NCBI GenBank assembly: GCA_012038135.1
Contig: JAAVJQ010000009.1
Location: 81,749-145,748, forward strand
Reading direction: 5' to 3'
Source of the DNA: Salinimicrobium nanhaiense
GTDB taxonomy: Bacteria; Bacteroidota; Bacteroidia; Flavobacteriales; Flavobacteriaceae
Length of the DNA: 64,000 nucleotides
The notes under the pieces are model-generated. The model made no database searches and was not told the origin of the DNA. It worked only from the letters and a program-made list of their open reading frames with translations. Of the stretch, positions 7,539 through 16,666 are shown piece by piece. Each line of letters starts with the position of its first letter. The stretch's first letter is position 1. Both the position numbers and the translations under genes were made by a program.

Positions 7539-7688
7539 AGCTTCATTTGAACGCACAATACTAAAGCCATTATAATTACCGAAAAATGATTAAGATCACT
7601 TTATCCAATTTATTTCTCCGGCTAGGTTACGGCCGACTAATAAGAATTGGATAACAAGATCTCTATTTGTGAAGTCGCAAAAAGTGCT

Positions 7689-8840
7689 TTAGCCGCTCTT
7701 CTTTGCCTGGAAAGGAGCCTGAAAGAATACTTTAAATAAGGTTCCTTCTCCCGGAGTGCTTTCCATCTTAATTCTCCCCTCCTGGCTCTCTATCATTCGT
7801 TTTACTATGTACAGCCCCATGCCTGTTCCTGCTATTTCCTGGTTAAGCCTGGAAGATTTTTTAAAGATGTCCCGCTGTTTTTCAGCAGGAATACCAATAC
7901 CATTGTCTTCCACACAAAGAAACACGCGCCCCTGAAAACTTGTGATGGTCATTTCAATTTTTGAGTCCTTGTTGGGATCACTGAATTTTATAGCGTTATG
8001 CAGAAGATTGTAAATTATACTCCTCAGGTTGTTTCGGGGGAAATTAATTTGAGCGGATTCAAAATTCCTGATAATTTTGATATTATGACTCACCAGCATC
8101 TCCTTTAAAGAATCAATCACACTTTCACAGATCTCCTGCAGGTCCATAATTGACTTTTCCTGAGGTTTTTCCTCGTCCGGCTGACTCTCTTCTGTAAAAT
8201 CTGTTACGAGATCCTTCATGGTATGTAAGCTCTTTTCAAGAGATTGCATCCATTTTTCGAAATTTTCCCCGTCTTTTCTTTTATTCGCTTCTCTTAAACC
8301 GTTAAGCAATAGCATCATGGAGGAAATAGGCTGCCTAAGGTCATGAGAAAGAGCAAACATGAGCACTTCATGTTTCGCATTTAATCTCTCCAGTTCTTTC
8401 AGAGCATTGAACCTATAAGAAATATCCACAAAAGTAATGATCACTCCATTAATACGGTCTTCTTCGACTTCGTTGTAAGGCTGAATGTTCATTTCATACC
8501 ATTTCCCGTCGGTAGTTTGCACCTCCTTTTCAAGAACACGGCCTGTTTTGATGACCTCCTTAATATTTTCTACCACAGTTGGATATTTAATATTATCCTT
8601 TACATCTTCAATACTCCTGTAAAGGTCATGATGAGACAGGGAGAATTGTTTCATTGCGGGTGGTGTAAAAAGCCGAAGGATAAGATCTGCATCAACAAAA
8701 AGCTGCGGAATGATCGTATTCGAAAAATAATTAGCGAGATCAAATTCGAGATTTCGCAGACGGCTCAGGTTGTTTCTGTTAATTTCTTTCATAGAATAAT
8801 TGGGATGAAATTCAGAAAAAAATTTTTCTGCGGAAGCCAT
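7689..8840 (-). CDS. Soluble PAS-domain sensor histidine kinase, 383 aa
   Basis: There is no signal peptide or membrane helix, so it is cytoplasmic. A PAS domain (about 42-142) is of the type found at the C-terminus of CheB-CheR fusion proteins (NTIIPQLFVDADLILRLFTP, GKWYEMNIQPY). A short coiled-coil leads to the HisKA H-box, with His166 in ALSHDLRQPI. The ATPase domain shows N (NLLHNAIKFSDP), G1 (DNGIGIP) and G2 (GTGMGLYIVKRM) boxes. There is no receiver domain or response-regulator neighbour, so the partner is unknown. A possible -7 box (TACCTTTA, minus strand, 8858-8865) lies just upstream. Confidence 0.92.
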   Translation of the reverse strand: MASAEKFFSEFHPNYSMKEINRNNLSRLRNLEFDLANYFSNTIIPQLFVDADLILRLFTPPAMKQFSLSHHDLYRSIEDVKDNIKYPTVVENIKEVIKTGRVLEKEVQTTDGKWYEMNIQPYNEVEEDRINGVIITFVDISYRFNALKELERLNAKHEVLMFALSHDLRQPISSMMLLLNGLREANKRKDGENFEKWMQSLEKSLHTMKDLVTDFTEESQPDEEKPQEKSIMDLQEICESVIDSLKEMLVSHNIKIIRNFESAQINFPRNNLRSIIYNLLHNAIKFSDPNKDSKIEMTITSFQGRVFLCVEDNGIGIPAEKQRDIFKKSSRLNQEIAGTGMGLYIVKRMIESQEGRIKMESTPGEGTLFKVFFQAPFQAKKSG

Positions 8841-9400
8841 CGCGATTTTAAGGTTGGTAAAGGTACTTTATTTAAAAGTAGTACAACCATTTTGTTTCCA
8901 ACTCATTACTGCTGAGGCTTTTCCCCTAAAATTTACCACAGATTTCTCAATACTTGTTTTTATTTTTCCTGGAGGGATCTCTTCTAATTATCATTGCGGT
9001 TTATGATAATTTATCATTGTTGTCCGATTAAAAAAGGATAAATCCATGAAAACCCTTGCTAATGCCGGTCAAAAACATTCTCCAACGATTTGAGGGGGTG
9101 GTTTTCCTTTTTATGATTATATTAATTTACCATAGGAAGTAATTTTTACAGTATTGTCTTTCAGAATTTTATATAGCAGTCTTGGCTCTAGACTCTAGAA
9201 GCGGAGCGGTCCAGATTCTTTTATCGGACAACAATGATAATTTATAGGTTTAAAGATGAGGTTTTGCCTTTAATATTTCTTCTGAACAATTCTGAAGCAG
9301 CATCAAAAATGACATTTTTGGCATCTAATTATTTTCAGGAAAAGGTCAGAAGGATTTTCTTATTCCGAAGCTACCTCGTATCTTCAGGGAAAACAGGAAA
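8841..9400. other. 560-bp intergenic region between histidine kinase and aldo/keto reductase
   Basis: No coding sequence is supported here. It contains the MITE-like element at 9006-9245 and the palindrome CAAAAATGACATTTTTG at 9304-9320. The remainder is AT-rich divergent-promoter space. Confidence 0.6.
9006..9245. mobile_element. MITE-like non-autonomous element, 222 bp with 9-bp target duplication
   Basis: The ends form perfect inverted repeats: CATTGTTGTCCGAT at 9015-9028 and ATCGGACAACAATG at 9223-9236. Directly outside each end is the same 9-bp word, ATAATTTAT (9006-9014 and 9237-9245), as left by target-site duplication. The element between (9015-9236) encodes no transposase and holds no ORF of note, so it would need a transposase supplied in trans. 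Length, ends and duplication fit a miniature inverted-repeat element or an internally deleted insertion sequence. The parent family is not certain. Confidence 0.85.
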
Positions 9401-10333
9401 ATGAAAAAAATACCCTTAGGAAAAACAGATCTTCAAACTCCGCCCATCATCTTTGGAGGCAATGTTTTTGGCTGGACGCTCGACAAAACCGATTCTTTTA
9501 AATTGCTCGACAGGCTTCTGGAAAAAGGCTTCAATTTTATCGATACCGCCGATTCCTACTCTCACTGGGCACCCGGCAACAGCGGCGGTGAAAGCGAAAC
9601 CATCATTGGAAACTGGATGAAGGATCGCGGAGTAAGAGAACAGGTAACAATTGCTACTAAAGTAGGTTCCAACCCGGGGAAGGAAGGCAGGGACGTTTCG
9701 AAAAAATACATTTTAGAAGCTGCAGAAGATTCGCTGAGAAGGCTGAAGACTGACAGTATTGACCTCTATTTCACCCATTGGGACAATGAAAATACACCTG
9801 TAGAAGAAACTCTGGAAGCTTATGAACAATTGCTGAAACAGGGAAAGATCAGGAATATTGGAGCCTCTAACCTCTCCCCTTCCCGAATTAGAGCATCAAT
9901 GAAGGCTGCAGACGAGGGCCTGCCAAGGTATAAAGTGCTGCAACCTGAATATAACCTGGTGGAAAGAGAAAAATTTGAAAAAGATTACCTGCCTCTGGTG
10001 GAGGAATATAACTTTGGTGTCACCCCCTATTTTTCCCTGGCCAGCGGCTTTCTCACAGGAAAATACCGTAAAGAAGAAGACCTCAAAGGAGATCGAAAAG
10101 AAATGGTAAAAAAATATTTCAACGAGAAAGGATTAAAGATTTTGAAAATACAGGATGAGATCGCCAGAGAACATGGAGTCTCAAATGCTGCAGTAGCACT
10201 GGCATGGCTTATGAAAAAACCCGGAATTACTGCCCCTATAGCAAGCGCTACAAAAGAGAGCCATTTAAAAGCTTTTGAGGAAGCAGTAGATCTTGAGCTT
10301 TCGCAAGAAGAAATGGAAAGATTTGAATTTTAA
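9401..10333 (+). CDS. Aldo/keto reductase, 310 aa
   Basis: An NADPH-dependent oxidoreductase of the AKR superfamily with a (beta/alpha)8 barrel. The catalytic tetrad is visible as Asp51 and Tyr53 in DTADSY, Lys87 in IATKVG and His126 in YFTHWD. The later segments RNIGASNLS and GITAPIASAT fit the cofactor-binding strands. Length is normal for the family. The natural substrate cannot be told from sequence. It is a lone gene, facing away from the kinase and convergent with the next gene. Confidence 0.95.
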   Translation: MKKIPLGKTDLQTPPIIFGGNVFGWTLDKTDSFKLLDRLLEKGFNFIDTADSYSHWAPGNSGGESETIIGNWMKDRGVREQVTIATKVGSNPGKEGRDVSKKYILEAAEDSLRRLKTDSIDLYFTHWDNENTPVEETLEAYEQLLKQGKIRNIGASNLSPSRIRASMKAADEGLPRYKVLQPEYNLVEREKFEKDYLPLVEEYNFGVTPYFSLASGFLTGKYRKEEDLKGDRKEMVKKYFNEKGLKILKIQDEIAREHGVSNAAVALAWLMKKPGITAPIASATKESHLKAFEEAVDLELSQEEMERFEF

Positions 10334-10395
10334 AGCAAACCAGAATTCTTCCCTGGCGAGACAAAGAGAAACTGCTCCCTGAAAGCGAAAAACCT

Positions 10396-11028
10396 TTAGC
10401 TGATCGTTACCAGCCCATTAATGAGCTGCTGACTTGCCTCATGATACTCTTCAAGAAGATTTTGAGAAGTAAAAGTGATGAACTGTACTGTTCCGGATGA
10501 ATTGGAATAGAAGTACCCCAAGTAAGCGATCTTCATTCCATCCATGGTGCCATTCAATTGCAGGAAAAGTACTTTCTGCCCATTTACGTTTCGAAATTCC
10601 TGTTTCACTACATGGATATCCGGTGCTATTTGTCGGGCATTGTTTAAAGCAATATTCTTCATTGTTTCCAAAGGTACTTCGATCTTTTCGGTGATGATCA
10701 CCCCGTATAGGTCTTCTCCTTTTAAGGTCACCTCATATTCGGCATCGGGATTATCTGTAGGAGCTCCAAAAGACCATAGCTTTGGATCCAGCCAAAAGCC
10801 GACTCCAATTCTTTTGCTTTTCAGAAGAAAAGAAGCACTATCACTTTTAGAGAATTCTTCGGGATTGGTAGGGATAGTGACTGCAGCAGCCTCTTCTTCG
10901 TTGACATAGGCGTAGGTGCCATCGCTGTTAAGGACTACTTCCTGGCCTGTATCTGTAATTGCACGGGTTTGAGCAGACAGGCAAAAATTGACGCCAAGGA
11001 ATAAAAATACCAGGTAAAAAGTTTTCAT
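10396..11028 (-). CDS. Secreted/periplasmic DUF3157-like protein, 210 aa
   Basis: A signal peptide (MKTFYLVFLFLGVNFCLSA, likely cleaved before Gln20) is followed by AITDTGQEVVLNSDGTYAYV, a motif typical of DUF3157-type proteins. The rest (about 55-210) is a predicted mixed alpha/beta domain with no catalytic motif I recognise. It is probably periplasmic or outer-membrane facing; role unknown. It stands alone between the reductase and hisS. Confidence 0.8.
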   Translation of the reverse strand: MKTFYLVFLFLGVNFCLSAQTRAITDTGQEVVLNSDGTYAYVNEEEAAAVTIPTNPEEFSKSDSASFLLKSKRIGVGFWLDPKLWSFGAPTDNPDAEYEVTLKGEDLYGVIITEKIEVPLETMKNIALNNARQIAPDIHVVKQEFRNVNGQKVLFLQLNGTMDGMKIAYLGYFYSNSSGTVQFITFTSQNLLEEYHEASQQLINGLVTIS

Positions 11029-11107
11029 AGTTGATGATGGTTAGAATTACTAAATTAACATAATTTTAATAATTCACAACCCTTTTTGAAGAAGAAGATG
11101 CTCTCTT

Positions 11108-12478
11108 TTAGACCAGCCTGTTTTTAAGTTCCTGAAGGCTCACTGAAGCTTGTTCCCCGCTCTTCATATTCTTTAGCGTAAACTTCTTACTTTCTTTTTC
11201 TTCGGCTCCGGCAAGGATCACAAATGGAATTTCCCGCTTGTTAGCGTGGTTCATCTGTTTTTTCATTTTAGCCTCATCGGGATAAAGTTCTGCAGCAACT
11301 CCGGCGGACCGTAATTCTTTAATGGCTCTAAGACAGTAAAGGCTTTCCTGCTCTCCAAAATTGATAAACAGAGCCTTAATATTACCCGAAACAGTTTCGG
11401 GGAAAAGATCAAGTTCTTCCAGCACGAGGTAGATCCTGTCCAATCCAAAGGAAATTCCCACTCCGCTTACGCCACTCATTCCAAAAATTCCGGTGAGGTC
11501 GTCATACCTTCCTCCGCCGCCAATAGAACCCATAGCCACTCCTTTTGGGGCTGCGACCTCAAAAATGGCTCCGGTGTAATAGTTTAGTCCGCGGGCGAGA
11601 GTCACATCCAGGTCGAGAGTGGCGGTATTTAGCTTCAGCTCCTCGATGGCGCTGTTGATGAATTCCAATTCCTCAATACCTTTACGGCCAACTTCTGAAG
11701 GCTCTAAAATGTCTTTTAGCACCTCAATTTTTTCTGAAAAAGTTCCTTTAAGTCCAAAGACCTTCTGAATCTTCTCTATAGCTTCCGAAGAAATTCCTTT
11801 CTCCTGCATCTCCTTCTTTACGCCATCTTCCCCTATTTTATCAAGTTTATCCAGGGCAACCGTGAAATCAATAAGCTTATCTGATTCTCCGATAACCTCA
11901 GCAAACCCCGAAAGCACTTTTCTATTGTTGATCTTGATGGTCACACCATTTAAACCCAATGCGGTAAAAACCGCATCATATAGTTGAACGAATTCCACTT
12001 CCTGCCAAAGGCTGTCGCTGCCCACAACATCGGCATCGCACTGAAAGAATTCTCTAAAACGCCCTTTTTGAGGCCTGTCTGCCCGCCATACAGGCTGGAT
12101 CTGGTACCGCTTGAAAGGAAATTCTATCTCATTCCTGTGTTGCACAACGTATCGTGCAAATGGCACAGTAAGATCATAACGCAGGGCTTTTTCACTTATA
12201 GAAGAAGTAAGTTTTGTGCTATCTCTTTCAGAATAAGCCTGTTCATTGGCCTTCTGTAAAAAATCTCCCGAATTAAGGATCTTGAATATAAGCCTGTCCC
12301 CTTCCTCCCCATACTTCCCCATAAGGGTATCACTGTTTTCAAAACTCGGAGTTTCAATAGGCTGAAATCCGAATTTTTCAAACTGCTCCCTTATGTTGCT
12401 GATGATATGATTTCTTTTCGCCACTTCGGCCGGAGAGAAATCCCGGGTACCCTTGGGAATGGAAGGTTTTTGTGCCAT
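11108..12478 (-). CDS. hisS: Histidyl-tRNA synthetase
   Basis: Class II aminoacyl-tRNA synthetase that charges tRNA-His, 456 aa. Motif 1 lies near the N-terminus (KGTRDFSP); motif 2 is [14 protein letters not shown]; the histidine-specific loop is [24 protein letters not shown] and motif 3 [11 protein letters not shown] follow. The C-terminal anticodon-binding domain starts near residue 360. The start is placed at [14 protein letters not shown] (12478). A longer in-frame start at 12505 would lie inside the -7 promoter box at 12503-12510. Cytoplasmic and essential. Confidence 0.97.
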   Translation of the reverse strand: MAQKPSIPKGTRDFSPAEVAKRNHIISNIREQFEKFGFQPIETPSFENSDTLMGKYGEEGDRLIFKILNSGDFLQKANEQAYSERDSTKLTSSISEKALRYDLTVPFARYVVQHRNEIEFPFKRYQIQPVWRADRPQKGRFREFFQCDADVVGSDSLWQEVEFVQLYDAVFTALGLNGVTIKINNRKVLSGFAEVIGESDKLIDFTVALDKLDKIGEDGVKKEMQEKGISSEAIEKIQKVFGLKGTFSEKIEVLKDILEPSEVGRKGIEELEFINSAIEELKLNTATLDLDVTLARGLNYYTGAIFEVAAPKGVAMGSIGGGGRYDDLTGIFGMSGVSGVGISFGLDRIYLVLEELDLFPETVSGNIKALFINFGEQESLYCLRAIKELRSAGVAAELYPDEAKMKKQMNHANKREIPFVILAGAEEKESKKFTLKNMKSGEQASVSLQELKNRLV

Positions 12479-12502
12479 TTTTGGAACTTTTTCTTTAGAT
12501 CG

Positions 12503-12510
12503 CAAATATC
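12503..12510 (-). promoter_or_regulatory. Bacteroidota -7 box for hisS
   Basis: GATATTTG on the minus strand, 24 bp upstream of the hisS ATG. It is a near match to the TAnnTTTG -7 consensus and rules out the longer hisS start. Confidence 0.55.
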
Positions 12511-12604
12511 TGAAAAATTAAAAGAACCCCTGCAATGGGATGAGATGCCAATTTTTTGTAACAACCATTGAGCAAATGCGTCTAACCCTAAATGAAACCC
12601 TCTA

Positions 12605-13843
12605 ATGTTTCCACTTTTTAAAGAAAATGTGCGCATTGCCTTCTTCTCAATAAGAAGCCAGGTGTTACGTACCGTGCTTACGGTGATGATCATCGCCATT
12701 GGGATCACCGCCCTGGTGGGTATTTTAAGCGCTATAGCTGCACTTGAAAATACGATTACGACCGACTTTGCATCTATGGGCGCCAATACGTTTAACCTGC
12801 AGCGATATGATTCGCAGATAAGAGTAAATGGCGGGCAGCGTGAAAAGGTGAATCCAATAATTGGCTACAGGGAAGTGAAGGCTTTTAAAGAGAGTTATGA
12901 GTTTCCCCAGACCACAGTTGCAATTTCCTTTACCGGCACCTCGGGGGCAGAGATCAAGCATGAAAGTGAGAAAACAGATCCCGAGGCGAGCGTACTGGGA
13001 GTAAACGAAAATTACATTTCGAATTCGGGACTTAATGTGGAAAAGGGCAGGGATTTCAGCATTTTTGATATTGAGAACAATAATAATGTTGCTATTGTAG
13101 GGGCAGATATCACTAACGGATTACTGGAGGGGCAGGATCCTCTTGATAAGGTCATCTCGGTTAGGGGAGTGAAATTTAGAATTATCGGAACCCTGGAATC
13201 CAAAGGTTCCACTTTTGGAAATAACCAGGATCTTAGGGTGCTTATACCTATTCAGGTGGCGAGGTCAATTTTCACTCAACCCCAGATCAACTACAATATA
13301 AGTGTAAGAGTAGCAGATAAGGAATTGTTGGTAGGTGCCCAGGATGATGCTATAATGACCTTCAGGAACATTCGCGGCTTAAGCCCTGTACAAGAAAATA
13401 ACTTTGGTCTTGCAAAAAGTGATGATCTCATCAACCGTATCTTTTCCATCACCCAATATCTCAACATTGCGGCATGGGTGATCTCTATAATTACCATTTT
13501 TGGATCTTCCATAGCTTTAATGAACATCATGCTGGTTTCTGTGAGTGAACGCACCCGGGAAATTGGGGTTAGAAAAGCCCTTGGAGCCAAGAAAAATACT
13601 ATTGCCATGCAGTTCTTCATGGAGACCCTCATTATTGGGCAACTCGGCGGTCTGTTAGGGATCTTCTTCGGAGTGCTGATTGGCTTCGGAGTATCTAAAG
13701 CTGTTGGTTTCGACTTTACCACTCCCTGGATGGCGGTGCTTTGGGCAACAGCGATCACGCTCGTAGTAGCTGTCCTCGCCGGAAGTTATCCAGCCGCAAA
13801 AGCAGCCAAGCAAGATCCTATTGAGTCGTTGAGATACGAATAA
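12605..13843 (+). CDS. ABC transporter permease, MacB/FtsX type, 412 aa
   Basis: An inner-membrane permease with four predicted helices: one near residues 20-45, then a large periplasmic MacB_PCD-like domain (about 48-270), and three C-terminal helices in the FtsX domain (about 285-405). The conserved NIMLVSVSERTREIGVRKALGA lies just after the second helix. No ATPase gene is adjacent, so the partner must be encoded elsewhere. Family members act as mechanotransmission pumps for lipoproteins, peptides or drugs. It is divergently transcribed from hisS. Confidence 0.93.
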   Translation: MFPLFKENVRIAFFSIRSQVLRTVLTVMIIAIGITALVGILSAIAALENTITTDFASMGANTFNLQRYDSQIRVNGGQREKVNPIIGYREVKAFKESYEFPQTTVAISFTGTSGAEIKHESEKTDPEASVLGVNENYISNSGLNVEKGRDFSIFDIENNNNVAIVGADITNGLLEGQDPLDKVISVRGVKFRIIGTLESKGSTFGNNQDLRVLIPIQVARSIFTQPQINYNISVRVADKELLVGAQDDAIMTFRNIRGLSPVQENNFGLAKSDDLINRIFSITQYLNIAAWVISIITIFGSSIALMNIMLVSVSERTREIGVRKALGAKKNTIAMQFFMETLIIGQLGGLLGIFFGVLIGFGVSKAVGFDFTTPWMAVLWATAITLVVAVLAGSYPAAKAAKQDPIESLRYE

Positions 13844-13988
13844 AGGATTCAAAATTCAAAATTCAGGGTTCAATATTAGAAGTTACGGGTTGCCGGTTGC
13901 GGGTTTGGAAGTTTGTGGATTCCATATAGAGCTGAATAACCGAAATATCTACTGCACTGCTCACTGCCTACTATTTACTGCCTACTGA
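13844..13988. repeat. Low-complexity intergenic word repeats
   Basis: Immediately after the permease stop come repeated words of the type TTCAAAATTCAAAATTC, then GGGTTGCCGGTTGCGGGTTT, then ACTG-rich words (ACTGCACTGCTCACTGCCT). Similar word-level repeats recur at 30712-30845 and 36318-36376. They have no coding potential. Confidence 0.7.
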
Positions 13989-14395
13989 TATGTCGCTCCG
14001 CTGGAGCTCACATAAATATCCGATATTTTCTGCTATAAATATATCGCCTCTCAGAGGCTCATTCTTTAATTACCATAGTGATTATCAAATTGAATTGCCT
14101 CCGGCTAAAGCCGGAGGTACAGGTATTTTTTCATCGGGGGCTTTAAGCGAAATCCTGAAATTGCAATGTACCGGCAGATATTTGCAAGGATATATCAGGG
14201 GCACCAATAGCTCCGGAAGGAGCGACATATTTATAGAAGCTGAATTATATGCCGTTCAAAGAGCTCCGGAAGGAGCGACATGTTTATAGAAGGAGATTTT
14301 CTTAAGCAATTGAGCTCCGGAAGGAGCGATATATTTATAGAAATATTCACAAATAGGAAAGAGAGCTCCGGAGGAGCGACATAATCCGCTTGGCT
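13989..14395. repeat. Array of hairpin repeats (GAGCTCCGGAAGGAGCGACATATTTATAG type)
   Basis: Four direct units carrying AGCTCC-GGA-AGGAGCGACAT plus TTTATAGAA start near 14208, 14261, 14312 and 14363, a period of 51-53 bp. Two units in the opposite orientation lie at 13989-14009 (TATGTCGCTCCGCTGGAGCTC, read with one base more) and about 14039-14062 (ATATCGCCTCTCAGAGGCT). A further GC hairpin, CCTCCGGCTAAAGCCGGAGG, lies at 14099-14118. Each unit folds into a short GGAGC/GCTCC stem. No gene is present. Confidence 0.85.
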
Positions 14396-14432
14396 TAAGA
14401 ACCATTCGTGTATTAGTGGCAGAAACACACCA

Positions 14433-14465
14433 CAAAAAAAACCACCCATAAAAGGTGGTTTTTGG
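14433..14465. terminator. Bidirectional terminator downstream of ndk
   Basis: AACCACC, a short loop and GGTGGTT, flanked by an A run on the left and a T run on the right, so it can act on either strand. It lies 20 bp beyond the ndk stop codon. Confidence 0.85.
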
Positions 14466-14485
14466 AAAGTATTTTCTATAAAACC

Positions 14486-14905
14486 TTAGAACATCTCTCT
14501 TCCTGAGAAATGGAATGCTCCTTCGATCTTTGCATTTTCGTCGCTATCACTTCCATGAACAGCATTTTCACCTACAGAAGTCGCAAATTTCTTTCTGATA
14601 GTTCCTTCAGCAGCGTCTTCAGGATTTGTAGCTCCAATTAGCGTTCTAAAATCTTCAACTGCATTTTCTTTTTCAAGGATAGCAGCAACTATAGGTCCGC
14701 GGCTCATGAATTCAACAAGTTCCCCATAAAAAGGACGCTCGGCGTGTACTTCATAGAATTTCTCGGCATCTCGACGTGTCATTTGCGTAAGCTTCATCGC
14801 AACAATTCTAAATCCTGAAGCAGTGATCTGCTCTAAAATAGCGCCAATGTGTCCGTTTTCAACTGCATCGGGCTTAATCATGGTGAAAGTTCTGTTTCCT
14901 GCCAT
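14486..14905 (-). CDS. ndk: Nucleoside diphosphate kinase
   Basis: Transfers the gamma phosphate between NTPs and NDPs through a phosphohistidine. The 139-residue protein has the usual length. Visible residues include Lys11 in TMIKPDA, Arg/Tyr in the [14 protein letters not shown] segment and the active-site His117 in NAVHGSDS. The start [14 protein letters not shown] (14905) is chosen because the longer frame to 14941 would run through the promoter box at 14929-14936. It is cytoplasmic and monocistronic. Confidence 0.97.
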   Translation of the reverse strand: MAGNRTFTMIKPDAVENGHIGAILEQITASGFRIVAMKLTQMTRRDAEKFYEVHAERPFYGELVEFMSRGPIVAAILEKENAVEDFRTLIGATNPEDAAEGTIRKKFATSVGENAVHGSDSDENAKIEGAFHFSGREMF

Positions 14906-14928
14906 TACATCAATTTTTAATTTGGCTG

Positions 14929-14958
14929 CAAAAATAGTCAAAACAATCCCATTTCCAA
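14929..14958 (-). promoter_or_regulatory. Bacteroidota-type promoter of ndk
   Basis: On the minus strand, a -33 TTG (14958-14956) is followed by a 19-bp spacer and the -7 box TATTTTTG (14936-14929), then the ndk ATG 23 bp further on. This matches the TTG-N19-23-TAnnTTTG pattern of Bacteroidota. Confidence 0.65.
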
Positions 14959-15058
14959 GCCTGTAGCGTTTCTTTATGGCTTCCGAAGCTATAAAAGCAC
15001 AGCAAAAATGTCTTTTCCGGAACTGCAGTTAAGGTTTCCTCAAGTATGAAATTATCAA

Positions 15059-15066
15059 TATCTTCG
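15059..15066 (+). promoter_or_regulatory. -7 box for the DHH phosphoesterase/gldI operon
   Basis: TATCTTCG lies 6 bp before the ATG at 15073. It falls inside the longer in-frame extension to 15046, which argues for the shorter start and for a very short or absent leader. Confidence 0.5.
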
Positions 15067-15072
15067 CCTCAT

Positions 15073-16089
15073 ATGACAAATGAAGAAATCTCGAAGGTAA
15101 AGGAGCTACTCAAGCCGTCGAAGAAGATCGTAATTGTACCGCATAAAGGTCCCGATGGAGATGCCATGGGTTCTACCCTGGCACTAAAGATCCTCCTGGA
15201 GGAACAGGGACATTTTGTGCACCTTATTGCACCCAATGAATACCCCGACTTCCTGAAATGGATGCCTTACCAGGAGGAAGTTCTTATATATGACAAGGAA
15301 CCTCAAAAATGTGATACTATCATTGCTGAAGCCGAAGTGATCTTCACCCTTGATTTCAACCATCTCTCCCGCGCAGGAGAAATGTATAAGCCGCTGGAAG
15401 CCGCAAAGGCCAAATTCATCATGATTGACCATCACCAGCAGCCGGATGATTATGCCGAGATCACCTACAGCGATGTGACTATGTGTTCCACCTGCCAAAT
15501 GGTGTATCATTTCATCGTCAACATTGGACTAAAGGAAAAAATAACGCCCCAGATCGCTACCTGTCTTTATACCGGGATCATGACAGATACCGGATCCTTC
15601 AGGTACCGCTCCACCACCAGCCTTACTCATCGGGTGATATCAGATCTCATCGATAAGGGTGCAGACAATACTACTATCCATGAAAATGTTTTCGACACCA
15701 GCTCTTACGGGCAGTTACAACTGTTAGGATGTGCACTCCAGAATTTAAAGATCGTAGAAGGTCTTAGAACTGCATATATCACCCTTTCACAGGAAGAACT
15801 GGACAGGCATAACTTCAAAAAAGGGGATACAGAGGGCTTTGTAAACTACGGACTTTCTCTCCAGGGAATTGTTTTGGCTGCCATTTTTATTGAAAATGAA
15901 GCAGAAAAGATCGTGAAGATCTCCCTGCGCTCAAAAGGTACATTTTCTGTGAATGATTTTGCCAGGCGGTATTTCAGCGGAGGCGGCCATATCAATGCCG
16001 CGGGAGGAAAAAGTGATCTCTCTCTGCAAGAGACAGTTGAAAAATTTATTAGTATCTTGCCCCACTATAAAACAAGTCTGGCAATATGA
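15073..16089 (+). CDS. DHH-family phosphoesterase (NrnA-like oligoribonuclease/pAp phosphatase)
   Basis: The protein has 338 residues. The DHH domain shows the metal ligands in HKGPDGDAMGS, DFNHLSR, the signature MIDHHQQPDD and MTDTGSFRYRS. The DHHA1 domain ends with GGGHINAAGG. NrnA-type enzymes degrade 2-5-mer RNA and dephosphorylate pAp; that activity is inferred from the family. The gene overlaps the next by 4 bp (ATGA), so the two are translationally coupled; the same neighbours (DHH, gldI) are common in flavobacteria. Confidence 0.92.
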   Translation: MTNEEISKVKELLKPSKKIVIVPHKGPDGDAMGSTLALKILLEEQGHFVHLIAPNEYPDFLKWMPYQEEVLIYDKEPQKCDTIIAEAEVIFTLDFNHLSRAGEMYKPLEAAKAKFIMIDHHQQPDDYAEITYSDVTMCSTCQMVYHFIVNIGLKEKITPQIATCLYTGIMTDTGSFRYRSTTSLTHRVISDLIDKGADNTTIHENVFDTSSYGQLQLLGCALQNLKIVEGLRTAYITLSQEELDRHNFKKGDTEGFVNYGLSLQGIVLAAIFIENEAEKIVKISLRSKGTFSVNDFARRYFSGGGHINAAGGKSDLSLQETVEKFISILPHYKTSLAI

Positions 16090-16658
16090 AAATTAAGATC
16101 TTAATGCTGCTGGCGGGCCTGCTGATGTTTTCCTGTAAATCTCCCGAAGCAAGGAGACCAATGACTCAAAAATCGGGTTCATATATCAATGAAGCAGTAG
16201 AGCGCAACAGGAAAATTGTTGCTCAAGAAGAGGCCCGAATCCAAAGTATTATTGAAAAGGATTCAACTCACGAATACATTTCCTCTCCTAATGGTTTCTG
16301 GTACTTTTACAATGTTAAAGATACTACCTCCACGAAAACTCCCGAATTTGGAGACGTGGTAGAATTCGATTATTCCCTGCAAACCCTCGATGGTCAAAAC
16401 ATTTATACCGATGAGGAGATTGCCCCTCGTAGCTATACGATGGATAAGGAGCAACTTTTCAGCGGACTTAGGCAGGGACTTAAACTAATGAAAGAAGGCG
16501 AAACGGTGACTTTTTTGTTTCCGTCACATAAAGCATTCGGATATTATGGCGATAAAAAGCGAATAGGTAAAGATGTACCTGTGATCTCTAAAGTTACGCT
16601 CATCAATATATCCGAAGAAACCGAAGAAACCGAAGAAAATCAAAACCAAAATAATTAA
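16086..16658 (+). CDS. gldI: Gliding motility-associated FKBP-type lipoprotein GldI
   Basis: 190-residue lipoprotein. A type II signal peptide ([17 protein letters not shown], lipid-anchored Cys17) precedes an FKBP-type peptidyl-prolyl isomerase domain (about 95-180: [36 protein letters not shown]). GldI is needed for gliding in Flavobacterium johnsoniae and is thought to help fold exported Gld/T9SS proteins. It overlaps the DHH gene by 4 bp and lies 8 bp before another isomerase. The tail is acidic with repeated EETEE. Confidence 0.9.
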   Translation: MKIKILMLLAGLLMFSCKSPEARRPMTQKSGSYINEAVERNRKIVAQEEARIQSIIEKDSTHEYISSPNGFWYFYNVKDTTSTKTPEFGDVVEFDYSLQTLDGQNIYTDEEIAPRSYTMDKEQLFSGLRQGLKLMKEGETVTFLFPSHKAFGYYGDKKRIGKDVPVISKVTLINISEETEETEENQNQNN

Positions 16659-16666
16659 ATCGACAA

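Noticed and set aside
9006..9245. A complete insertion sequence
   Set aside because: No transposase ORF; 222 bp is far too short, so MITE or deletion derivative is used instead.
13989..14395. Repeat/spacer periodicity like a CRISPR array
   Set aside because: Repeats vary, occur in both orientations, the spacers are about 20 bp and no cas gene is present.
13990..14449. ORFs of 99 and 72 aa reading through the hairpin array
   Set aside because: They are translations of the repeat itself in two strands and have no protein-like character.
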